27,639 nt of DNA, from positions 1 to 27,639 of the forward strand of contig JBCKUK010000017.1 in assembly GCA_038924905.1 (NCBI GenBank), written 5' to 3'. This DNA comes from JBCKUK01 sp038924905. Lineage in GTDB: Bacteria; Pseudomonadota; Gammaproteobacteria; Burkholderiales; Methylophilaceae. Shown in pieces: positions 7,412 to 13,896 of this stretch. Position 1 is the stretch's first letter; every line of letters begins with the position of its first letter. Under the pieces are notes generated by a model. It was not told the DNA's origin. It searched no databases and was given only the letters and a program-made list of their open reading frames with translations. Both the position numbers and the translations under genes were made by a program.

Positions 7412-7651
7412 ATGATCGTGACTATACACACCCAAGGACTACAGACACTGGCGCAGATACGCGCCTTTGTGGAGGGCAACCAGCCCATTTCGTTTACGTT
7501 GACAGATCGCCAATTGGCCTATGGCTGGATGACCGACACGCTTAAGGCTTTCGGTTATGTGCGCTGCAAACGCGCCGACCGTGGCGTGCTGCGGCAGTAT
7601 CTTACCAAGGTGACCGGCTTGTCCCGTGCCGCGGTTAAGCGCTGCTGCTGA
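7412..7651 (+). mobile_element. Truncated transposase/integrase N-terminal domain (IS481-like)
   Basis: From ATG 7412, preceded by GGAGG, the frame reads MIVTIHTQGLQTLAQIRAFV and goes on with FTLTDRQLAYGWMTDTLKAF, RADRGVLRQYLTKVTGLSRA and AVKRCC before TGA 7651. This is the helix-turn-helix start of a family of DDE integrase/transposase proteins common in betaproteobacteria; the usual continuation after SRAAVKRL is missing, with all of the catalytic core. The 160 bases upstream (7251-7411) hold no gene but contain the word TGAGCCTGG twice (7339-7347 and 7375-7383), possibly part of the element's left end. The assignment to IS481 is from memory of the N-terminal pattern. Confidence 0.65.
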
Positions 7652-7722
7652 TGGTATCTATTTTTAACAATGGGAAGTGACTGGTTTCGATCCAAAGCAG
7701 TCAGTCGATAGATGGAGCTGTC

Positions 7723-8520
7723 CTAGATAAAGACCTTCGAAAGCATCAATAATGCTACCAGGACTGCCAGCACTGCAAAGCCATTTCTCGCATACTTTGC
7801 ATCCAATTTTCCTGAAACTACCCTACCAATGAGCATTCCTGAAACTGCTCCAAGGCTGAATGGCAGGGCAATCATCCAGTTCAAATTAATTACCCGTGGT
7901 CAAACTACTGGCAACTATGGTAGCAGAGACAAGGGCTATTACGCTTAGAGATGTCGCAACGACAGACTGCATGGATAAGAATGGACAGTCTTTGCAAGGC
8001 AGGCACAATCACAAAACCGCCTCCTACCCCGACCAAGCCCGATAAAAAACCCGCAATGGCTCCAGAAAGCATTAATGAGATTGAGCAAAGGCTAGTCCAT
8101 ATAAACTTACCGGTCTGATTGTTTAAGGCGCAAGGGAGCGAGTCTTTGGGCTCGGAGAGTATCTCAGGGTTTTGATTACGGGCGGTCTTATAGGCAACAA
8201 ATAATAAGATGGTTGAGAAAATTACGATCAAGGTACGATTATCAACCCTATGTGCGAGCCAGATACCTATCGGTGAAACAATGACTCCAACGATAGCCAT
8301 CAGCAAGGCCGCTCGATAGCGCACCAATCCACTTCGTAATCCATCGATAGCTCCAATGCTGGCGGCGGCTGCAATCGCCAGTAAACCGACCGGAGTTGCT
8401 TCAGGCACTGACAAATTCAAAAAGAAGACCAGCCACGGGCACAGCAAGTATGCCTCCACCCGCGCCAGTCCACCCCATGATCAAGCCAATAAAAAGCCCT
8501 AGAACAATAATGAGTAACAT
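7723..8520 (-). pseudogene. TauE/SafE-family sulfite exporter-like permease, three frameshifts
   Basis: Restoring the frames gives a protein of about 264 residues. It runs from MLLIIVLGLFIGLIMGWTGA (start 8520) with the GAGGG motif, through LSVPEATPVGLLAIAAAA and GAIAGFLSGLVGVGGGFVIV, to VVATSLSVIALVSATIVA and the end AVLVALLMLSKVFI (stop TAG 7723-7725). The two GxGGG glycine motifs are the TauE/SafE hallmark. The frame breaks at three places, each needing removal of one base: after CCC near 8436, near 7982-7987, and near 7888-7892. The intact family moves sulfite, sulfoacetate or related anions across the inner membrane. It lies 15 bases after the second YeeE/YedE half, as last gene of the bigR operon. 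All three changes are single-base gains, so sequencing error is as likely as decay. Confidence 0.85.
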
Positions 8521-8535
8521 CTTATCTCTCTAAAA

Positions 8536-8955
8536 TTATCTAGATTGGATTTTTTGTATAACTTCATAAATCGCCATACCAATGAGCATGGCAGCCACAA
8601 ATAGAAGGGGCTCTTTATGACCTGTAGCAATCGAAGCTAGCGCAGGCCCTGGGCAATAGCCCGCTAGTCCCCAGCCAACCCCAAAGATAATTGAGCCTAA
8701 GATGAGGCGTGCATCAATCTCTTTCTTGGTTGGAAGTAAAATCTGCTGGCTCAGGATTGTTTTTGATCGTTTTCCGGCGACCCGAAAAGCAAAGTAACTC
8801 ACCAAAACAGCCCCTGCCATGACGAATGCAAGTGAAGGGTTCCATGCACCAGTGATATCTAAAAAGCCGATGACTTTTTCTGGATCGGTCATACCAGAGA
8901 GAATCAAACCAAGCCCGAACAGAAGCCCGGCAATAAATGAAGAGATGAGCGTCAT
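8536..8955 (-). CDS. YeeE/YedE-family thiosulfate/sulfur transporter half, C-terminal type
   Basis: 139 residues with about four membrane segments. It starts MTLISSFIAGLLFGLGLILSG and contains GVGWGLAGYCPGPALASI, where the conserved CPGP cysteine belongs to the YeeE/YedE (DUF395/DUF6691) fold. Single-chain YeeE (TsuA) takes up thiosulfate through a relay of conserved cysteines. In many bacteria the two halves are encoded by neighbouring genes, as here, with the first half ending 9 bases upstream. Together with the BigR-type repressor this pair is expected to move reduced sulfur species during sulfide stress. The frame is intact. Confidence 0.88.
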   Translation of the reverse strand: MTLISSFIAGLLFGLGLILSGMTDPEKVIGFLDITGAWNPSLAFVMAGAVLVSYFAFRVAGKRSKTILSQQILLPTKKEIDARLILGSIIFGVGWGLAGYCPGPALASIATGHKEPLLFVAAMLIGMAIYEVIQKIQSR

Positions 8956-8964
8956 TGGAATTCC

Positions 8965-9393
8965 TTATTGGGCTAGCTGACGAGCCAGCAATACAGTGAA
9001 CGCCCCAGCCAACATAAATGCCAATGTCGCAGCAATTGAGCGTGGGGAGAGTTTTGCTATTCCACAAATACCATGACCGCTTGTGCAGCCTGAGCCATAA
9101 CGAGTTCCTATCCCGACAAGCAAGCCTGCAATGATGAGCGTCGTGCTACCGGCATTAACCGAAACACTTGGTAGGGGATGAACAGTTCTGTAGATAATCG
9201 GAGCGATTATGAGCCCGGACAGAAAGGCCAGCCGCCAGTAAACATCATTCTTTTTTGGATTCAGCAGGCCACCCAAAATGCCACTGATTCCCGCGATTCT
9301 GCCGTTGAGTAATATCAACAGTGATGCCGCAATTCCGACCAGTATTCCGCCAATTAATGAGGCTAATGGCGTTACTTCGGCCCAATCAATCAT
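8965..9393 (-). CDS. YeeE/YedE-family sulfur transporter half, N-terminal type
   Basis: 142 residues from ATG 9393, beginning MIDWAEVTPLASLIGGILVG, with about four membrane segments and the motif GSGCTSGHGICGIAKLSPRS, which carries the two conserved cysteines of this half. The start at 9393 is preferred over an in-frame ATG at 9432. It has an AAGGGGAAG ribosome site directly before it and gives only an 8-base overlap with the end of the regulator gene (stop at 9386). The overlap suggests coupled translation with bigR. The partner half follows after 9 bases. Confidence 0.9.
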   Translation of the reverse strand: MIDWAEVTPLASLIGGILVGIAASLLILLNGRIAGISGILGGLLNPKKNDVYWRLAFLSGLIIAPIIYRTVHPLPSVSVNAGSTTLIIAGLLVGIGTRYGSGCTSGHGICGIAKLSPRSIAATLAFMLAGAFTVLLARQLAQ

Positions 9394-9727
9394 TTTTCTT
9401 CCCCTTATTATCTGGCTGGCAGAATTGTTCATATAGAAGCTTCATTACCAACAACGCCTGCTGGCTGGCAATACTGTAATAAATCTGCTTTCCTTCACGC
9501 CTTGTCTGCACCAGGTTTTCATTTCTCAGGATTGTCAGTTGCTGGGAAAGGCTAGGTTGCTTGATCCCAACCGTTTTTTCTAAATCGCTGACGCAGCGTT
9601 CGCCCTGGCTAAGCTGACAGAGTAGTAATAATCGGTCAGGATTAGCCAGTATCTTAAGAAAATCGCTCGCATGCGATGCTTTGGATCGCATGGTTTCAAA
9701 ATCAAGAGATATTTCACTTGTAGTCAT
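9386..9727 (-). CDS. bigR: ArsR-family thiol-switch repressor, BigR/SqrR/YgaV type
   Basis: 113 residues of winged helix-turn-helix. FLKILANPDRLLLLCQL is the first helices, SLSQQLTILRNENLV the recognition helix and TRREGKQIYYSI the wing. Cysteines lie at 37, 45 and 103. C37 and C103 are 66 residues apart, the same spacing as the reactive pair in Xylella BigR (C42/C108) and Rhodobacter SqrR (C41/C107), which form a di- or polysulfide link when persulfides are present and then release DNA. Metal-binding ArsR motifs (CxC in the recognition region) are absent. It heads the operon bigR-yeeE-yedE-tauE and is divergent from a persulfide dioxygenase fragment, the classic bigR setting. A GAGGG site precedes ATG 9727. 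Confidence 0.88.
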   Translation of the reverse strand: MTTSEISLDFETMRSKASHASDFLKILANPDRLLLLCQLSQGERCVSDLEKTVGIKQPSLSQQLTILRNENLVQTRREGKQIYYSIASQQALLVMKLLYEQFCQPDNKGKKND

Positions 9728-9756
9728 TTATGAGCCCTCATGTCAGGAGACTTGAA

Positions 9757-9797
9757 ATACATTATATAAATGTATATTATGTTATTTTATAAAATAA
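9757..9797. promoter_or_regulatory. Two perfect palindromes between bigR and blh (candidate operators)
   Basis: ATACATT-N5-AATGTAT (9757-9775) is a perfect 7-bp inverted repeat, and TTATTTTATAAAATAA (9782-9797) is a perfect 16-bp palindrome. Their centres are about 23 bases apart, roughly two helical turns. The spacer is AT-rich and must carry both divergent promoters, so a dimeric winged-helix repressor bound here could close both. BigR-family operators are AT-rich inverted repeats, which fits. The assignment to this BigR is an inference. Confidence 0.65.
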
Positions 9798-9822
9798 TGC
9801 AACCTTGGAATGGAGAATTGCA

Positions 9823-9927
9823 ATGATCTTTCGCCAGTTATTTGAGCCGCTATCAAGCACCTACACCTATCTGATTGGTTGCGAGGAGACAGGCAAAGCC
9901 ATATTGATAGACCCGGTGATCACTACG
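9823..9927 (+). pseudogene. blh: Persulfide dioxygenase / Blh metallo-beta-lactamase, 5' remnant
   Basis: The start is ATG 9823, preceded by GGAG. The first 34 residues read MIFRQLFEPLSSTYTYLIGC then EETGKAILIDPVITT, the N terminus of ETHE1/Blh-type sulfur dioxygenases, which oxidise glutathione persulfide to sulfite. The metal motif (THxHADH) should follow within about 25 residues but is absent: after VITT the frame reads YYPYSRRARTFEML and runs out at TAA 10041. The change happens at about 9922-9930, exactly where a WYL-regulator fragment begins on the other strand. The gene is therefore cut by a deletion, not a point mutation, and the persulfide-oxidising step of this module is lost at this locus. 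Confidence 0.85.
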
Positions 9928-10050
9928 TATTACCCGTATAGCCGTCGCGCGAGAACATTCGAGATGCTCCATGACAAGCGCCAGCGGAGCCACTGTCCGG
10001 CGGCTACGCAACAGTCCGTGAAGCTGGTAAATTTTGTGTAAGCGATCCAT
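9925..10050 (-). pseudogene. WYL-type (YafY-like) transcription regulator, 5' remnant
   Basis: From ATG 10050 the minus strand reads MDRLHKIYQLHGLLRSRRTV then APLALVMEHLECSRATAIRV. This is the HTH_11 domain at the start of WYL-domain regulators (consensus MDRLxKIYxLHxLL...LECSRATVxRxI). After RVIR the sequence becomes the reverse complement of the blh fragment, so the rest of the gene, including the WYL ligand domain, is gone. The two gene starts point at each other with both 3' ends missing, so one deletion removed everything between them. The protein cannot be functional beyond a bare DNA-binding stub. Confidence 0.75.
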
Positions 10051-10110
10051 TTTCTATTATTGTATTTGCCAAAAGCATTATATGGCGGTTTCAAGTTCCA
10101 AGTGCAAAGC

Positions 10111-10203
10111 GCAGCATGATGCTGCTTGAAGCCAAACACATCCGGGGTGAGAGCCGTTGCTACAATAAGAATCGAAAGATTCGTATCCGGCCCGGCGTAG
10201 CAA
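10111..10203 (+). other. Structured non-coding stretch with GNRA-capped hairpin (unidentified)
   Basis: The spacer 10051-10234 holds no gene but several inverted repeats. GCAGCATGATGCTGC (10111-10125) is a 7-bp palindrome around one base. TTGCTAC (10157-10163) pairs with GTAGCAA (10197-10203), and inside that stem GAATC-GAAA-GATTC (10169-10182) forms a 5-bp hairpin with a GNRA tetraloop when read on the plus strand. No T-run follows, so it is not a standard terminator. I could not match it to a riboswitch or ribozyme that I know. Confidence 0.4.
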
Positions 10204-10234
10204 TACGTCGGACCTTTCTATTTGTGGCAGTGGC

Positions 10235-11011
10235 TTATTTTTTGTGCGCCCGCCGCATCATCCACACACCTATCAATATCATCGGCAAGCTGAGCCATTG
10301 CCCCATGCTCATGCCCATGGCTAGTAAACCCAGAAAGCTATCCGGTTCGCGGGTAAATTCAATTAAAAACCGGAACGAGCCATAGCCAATTAAAAATAGC
10401 GCAGAAACAGCGCCCAGCGGGCGTGGCTTGCTGGAATACCACCAAAGCAGGATGAACAGTACTATGCCTTCCAGCCCGAACTCATAAAGCTGAGAAGGGT
10501 GACGTGCCAGGTTATCTACCTTGGGAAATACCATGCCCCACGGCACGTCCGTCGCACGCCCCCATAATTCGCCATTGATGAAATTGCCCATACGGCCGGC
10601 GCCAAGGCCAATCGGCACCAGCGGCGCGACAAAATCCATAATGTTTAACCACTTTTTGCCAGTTTTGCGGGCAAAAACCCACATGGCGACCAACACGCCC
10701 AAGAAGCCGCCGTGGAATGACATGCCGCCTTGCCATAGCGCGAAAATCTCCAGTGGGTGGCTCAGGAAATAGGCAGGTTGATAAAAGATGACATAGCCCA
10801 AACGCCCGCCGAGTATGGTCCCCAGCGCACCGTAAAATAAAATGTGGTCGATGTCAGATTCTTTCCAAGCACTTTGCGGGTTATGCCGAACACGCCATTT
10901 GCCCAGTATCAGCACGCTCACAAAGCCGATCAGATACATCAAGCCGTACCAATGCACCCCCAATGGGCCAAGATGAATAGCGACAGGATCAATTTGCGGA
11001 TGCACAAGCAT
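10235..11011 (-). CDS. lgt: Phosphatidylglycerol:prolipoprotein diacylglyceryl transferase
   Basis: 258 residues with seven hydrophobic segments and the Lgt signature GRMGNFINGELWGR (about 142-155). The conserved MSFHGG follows segment 3, and RFLIEFTREPD lies near the C terminus. The enzyme moves the diacylglyceryl group from phosphatidylglycerol onto the lipobox cysteine of lipoprotein precursors in the inner membrane, the first step of lipoprotein maturation. ATG 11011 gives the family-typical start MLVHPQIDPVAIHLGPLGVH. It is divergent from ilvD across about 80 bases. The frame is intact. Confidence 0.97.
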   Translation of the reverse strand: MLVHPQIDPVAIHLGPLGVHWYGLMYLIGFVSVLILGKWRVRHNPQSAWKESDIDHILFYGALGTILGGRLGYVIFYQPAYFLSHPLEIFALWQGGMSFHGGFLGVLVAMWVFARKTGKKWLNIMDFVAPLVPIGLGAGRMGNFINGELWGRATDVPWGMVFPKVDNLARHPSQLYEFGLEGIVLFILLWWYSSKPRPLGAVSALFLIGYGSFRFLIEFTREPDSFLGLLAMGMSMGQWLSLPMILIGVWMMRRAHKK

Positions 11012-11091
11012 GTGTAAGCTGCTTTCAGAATGAGGTAAAATCGGTTAATTATACGTTTTTAGTTGTTATGTTTGTTGTCACGAGGTTTGTT

Positions 11092-12942
11092 ATGCCCGTA
11101 TATCGTTCTCGCACTACCACTCACGGTCGCAATATGTCCGGTGCCCGCGCGCTTTGGCGCGCTACTGGCATGAAAGATGGCGATTTCGACAAGCCCATCA
11201 TCGCCATTTCCAATTCTTTCACACAGTTTGTGCCGGGGCATGTGCACTTGAAAGACTTGGGTCAGCTGGTCGCGCGCGAGATTGAGCGCGCAGGCGGCGT
11301 AGCCAAGGAATTCAACACCATTGCGGTAGATGACGGTATCGCCATGGGTCACAGCGGCATGTTGTACAGCCTGCCAAGCCGCGATTTGATTGCCGATAGC
11401 GTGGAATACATGGTGAATGCGCACTGTGCTGATGCGCTGGTGTGCATTTCCAATTGCGACAAAATTACCCCGGGCATGTTGATGGCTGCGCTGCGCTTGA
11501 ATATCCCCACCGTTTTTGTCTCCGGCGGGCCAATGGAGGCGGGCAAAGTGAACTGGGGTGGCAATACGCGTAAACTGGATTTAGTTGATGCCATGATAGC
11601 GGCGGCGGACAGCAAGGTGACGGACGCCGAATCTGACGAGATTGAGCGCTCGGCCTGCCCTACCTGCGGTTCCTGCTCTGGCATGTTTACTGCCAATTCC
11701 ATGAATTGCCTGACCGAGGCGCTGGGCTTGAGTCTGCCCGGCAATGGCAGCACTTTGGCTACGCATGCCGCACGCAAAGAACTATTTTTAAAGGCAGGGC
11801 GACTGATTGTAGATTTAGCCAAGCGCCATTATGAGCAGGACGATTATTCAGTATTGCCGCGCTCCATCGCCAATAAGGCGGCTTTTGAAAATGCCATGAC
11901 TCTGGATGTTGCCATGGGCGGCTCTACCAATACCGTGTTGCACTTGTTGGCCGCTGCGCATGAAGCCGGTGTTGATTTCACCATGTCAGATATTGACCGC
12001 ATATCGCGCCACGTGCCTAATGTGTGCAAGGTTGCGCCGGCTACTGCCAAATTTCATATGGAAGACGTACACCGCGCTGGAGGTGTGATGGGTATTTTGG
12101 GCGAGCTTAATCGCGCCGGTTTAATCCATCACGAGTCACCCACCGTGCATAGCCCAAGTATGGGTGCTGCGCTTGAAAAATGGGATATCACTGTAACCAG
12201 GGATGAAGAGGTCAAGAAGTTCTACCGTGCAGCGCCGGGGGGTATTTCAACTACTATCGCCTTCAGTCAATCCATGCTGTGGCCAGACCTGGATACCGAC
12301 CGTAGCGAGGGTTGCATTCGCGACAAAGCCCATGCTTATTCCCAGGACGGTGGCCTGGCTGTGCTCTACGGCAATATTGCTGTGGATGGCTGCATTGTTA
12401 AAACCGCAGGTGTGGATGAAAGCATTCATAAATTCACTGGCCGCGTACGCATTTTTGAGTCCCAAGACGCTGCAGCTGAGGGAATTCTTGCCGATAACAT
12501 AGTAGCGGGCGATGTGGTGGTGATTCGCTACGAAGGCCCACGCGGCGGACCGGGTATGCAGGAAATGCTTTACCCGACCAGTTATCTAAAAGCTAAAGAC
12601 TTGGGCAAGGTTTGTGCTTTATTTACAGATGGGCGCTTTTCAGGTGGCACGTCTGGCCTGAGCATAGGCCATGCTTCACCGGAAGCAGCCGAGGGCGGCG
12701 CGATTGGGCTGATAGAAGAAGGCGATACGATAGAGATAGACATACCCAATCGGAAAATTCACCTTGCTGTTAGTGAAGGGACTTTGGCAAAACGCCGCAC
12801 CGCAATGGAAGCCAAGGGTAGCAAAGCCTGGAAACCAGTGAAACGGAACCGCATTGTGTCGCCTGCTTTGCGCGCCTACGCAGCAATGACTACCAGTGCG
12901 TCGCGTGGCGCGGTGCGCGATGTTTCTCAAATTGAACGTTAA
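11092..12942 (+). CDS. ilvD: Dihydroxy-acid dehydratase
   Basis: 616 residues, the same length as E. coli IlvD. It starts MPVYRSRTTTHGRNMSGARA; ATG 11092 has GAGG eight bases upstream, and an in-frame ATG at 11068 would add eight residues not seen in the family. Iron-sulfur ligands are visible in ISNCDKITPGM and in ERSACPTCGSCSGMFTANSM, followed by NCLTEALGLSLPGNG and, near the end, FTDGRFSGGTSGLSIGHASP. The enzyme dehydrates dihydroxy-isovalerate and dihydroxy-methylvalerate in valine/isoleucine synthesis and uses an oxygen-sensitive Fe-S cluster. The mutarotase gene follows after 9 bases, so the two are probably co-transcribed. Confidence 0.97.
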   Translation: MPVYRSRTTTHGRNMSGARALWRATGMKDGDFDKPIIAISNSFTQFVPGHVHLKDLGQLVAREIERAGGVAKEFNTIAVDDGIAMGHSGMLYSLPSRDLIADSVEYMVNAHCADALVCISNCDKITPGMLMAALRLNIPTVFVSGGPMEAGKVNWGGNTRKLDLVDAMIAAADSKVTDAESDEIERSACPTCGSCSGMFTANSMNCLTEALGLSLPGNGSTLATHAARKELFLKAGRLIVDLAKRHYEQDDYSVLPRSIANKAAFENAMTLDVAMGGSTNTVLHLLAAAHEAGVDFTMSDIDRISRHVPNVCKVAPATAKFHMEDVHRAGGVMGILGELNRAGLIHHESPTVHSPSMGAALEKWDITVTRDEEVKKFYRAAPGGISTTIAFSQSMLWPDLDTDRSEGCIRDKAHAYSQDGGLAVLYGNIAVDGCIVKTAGVDESIHKFTGRVRIFESQDAAAEGILADNIVAGDVVVIRYEGPRGGPGMQEMLYPTSYLKAKDLGKVCALFTDGRFSGGTSGLSIGHASPEAAEGGAIGLIEEGDTIEIDIPNRKIHLAVSEGTLAKRRTAMEAKGSKAWKPVKRNRIVSPALRAYAAMTTSASRGAVRDVSQIER

Positions 12943-12951
12943 GGCTGATAG

Positions 12952-13890
12952 ATGATGGACATGGAAGCTACAGCAGAAAAGAATTTACCAGTGACGAATA
13001 AACGGTTAAAACTTCATCATCACGTAGTGCGGACGTCAGATGAAAATGGCTTGGAGTATCTGGAAATTGATAATCTGCTAGGAAGCGGAAAAATTGCCTT
13101 GCAAGGTGCGCACGTTATCGACTGGCAACCAAAATTTAAAACCCAGCCGGTGCTGTGGCTTTCGAGCAATGCGCGTTTTGTGAAAGCACGCTCGATTCGT
13201 GGCGGCGTGCCTATCTGTTGGCCCTGGTTTGGTGCGCATCCGACAGACAGTACGTTTTGTATGCATGGTTTTGCCCGGGTTATCCCTTGGCGGGTTGTGG
13301 ATGTAGATGCAACACCTACTGGCGCCACCCGTGTTGTTTTGGAGATGCTTGATACACCTGAGGCGAAGCGCCAACTGTCTTATCCATATACGCTTACTGT
13401 CACTATTACGATTGGCAGAAGATTTCGCATTGATATGTCCACAACAAATAAGGCAAATCACCCCTTTATGATTGGCGAGGCATTTCATACCTATTTGAAT
13501 GTGAGCGATATTGCTAACGTTAGAATCTCCGGCATGCAAGATTGCGTGTATGCGGACAAACTGCTTAACTATCAGCGCTACGTCGAGCACGATGCACTCA
13601 CCTTCGGCGACGGCGAGTTTGACCGCGTGTTTATCAACCACAGTAGCGATTGTTCAGTATATGACAAGGGCTTTAACCGTATCATTCATGTTTCAAAATC
13701 TGGTAGCGATACTACGGTAGTGTGGAATCCAGGGGCTGAAAAAGCGGCACAGATGAGCGATATGGGGGCGCCCGACGAGTGGCGCAAAGCGGTATGCGTG
13801 GAAACTACCAATGCACTGGAGAATATGGTGGTGATTAATCCAGGCCGCACGCACGTTATCAGCGCTGAGTATTTCGTAGAGACAATGTAG
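12952..13890 (+). CDS. D-hexose-6-phosphate mutarotase (aldose 1-epimerase family, YeaD-like)
   Basis: 312 residues of the galactose-mutarotase fold. Recognisable are ARSIRGGVPICWPWFGAHP in the substrate pocket, MHGFARVIPW with the first catalytic-site histidine, GEAFHTYLNVSD with the second, and the catalytic glutamate in AVCVETTNALEN near the end. The enzyme interconverts alpha and beta forms of glucose-6-phosphate. The start is ATG 12952 or 12955 (ATGATG), just after an AAGG site. It lies between ilvD (9 bases before) and the DUF255 gene (6 bases after), in what looks like one transcript. Confidence 0.88.
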   Translation: MMDMEATAEKNLPVTNKRLKLHHHVVRTSDENGLEYLEIDNLLGSGKIALQGAHVIDWQPKFKTQPVLWLSSNARFVKARSIRGGVPICWPWFGAHPTDSTFCMHGFARVIPWRVVDVDATPTGATRVVLEMLDTPEAKRQLSYPYTLTVTITIGRRFRIDMSTTNKANHPFMIGEAFHTYLNVSDIANVRISGMQDCVYADKLLNYQRYVEHDALTFGDGEFDRVFINHSSDCSVYDKGFNRIIHVSKSGSDTTVVWNPGAEKAAQMSDMGAPDEWRKAVCVETTNALENMVVINPGRTHVISAEYFVETM

Positions 13891-13896
13891 GCAGGG

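Noticed and set aside
9394..9432. Earlier ATG for the first YeeE half
   Set aside because: It would overlap bigR by 47 bases and adds a polar stretch; ATG 9393 has its own ribosome site.
11068..11091. Earlier ATG for ilvD adding eight residues
   Set aside because: The family begins MPVYRSRTTTHG; ATG 11092 has a good GAGG site and gives the standard 616 residues.
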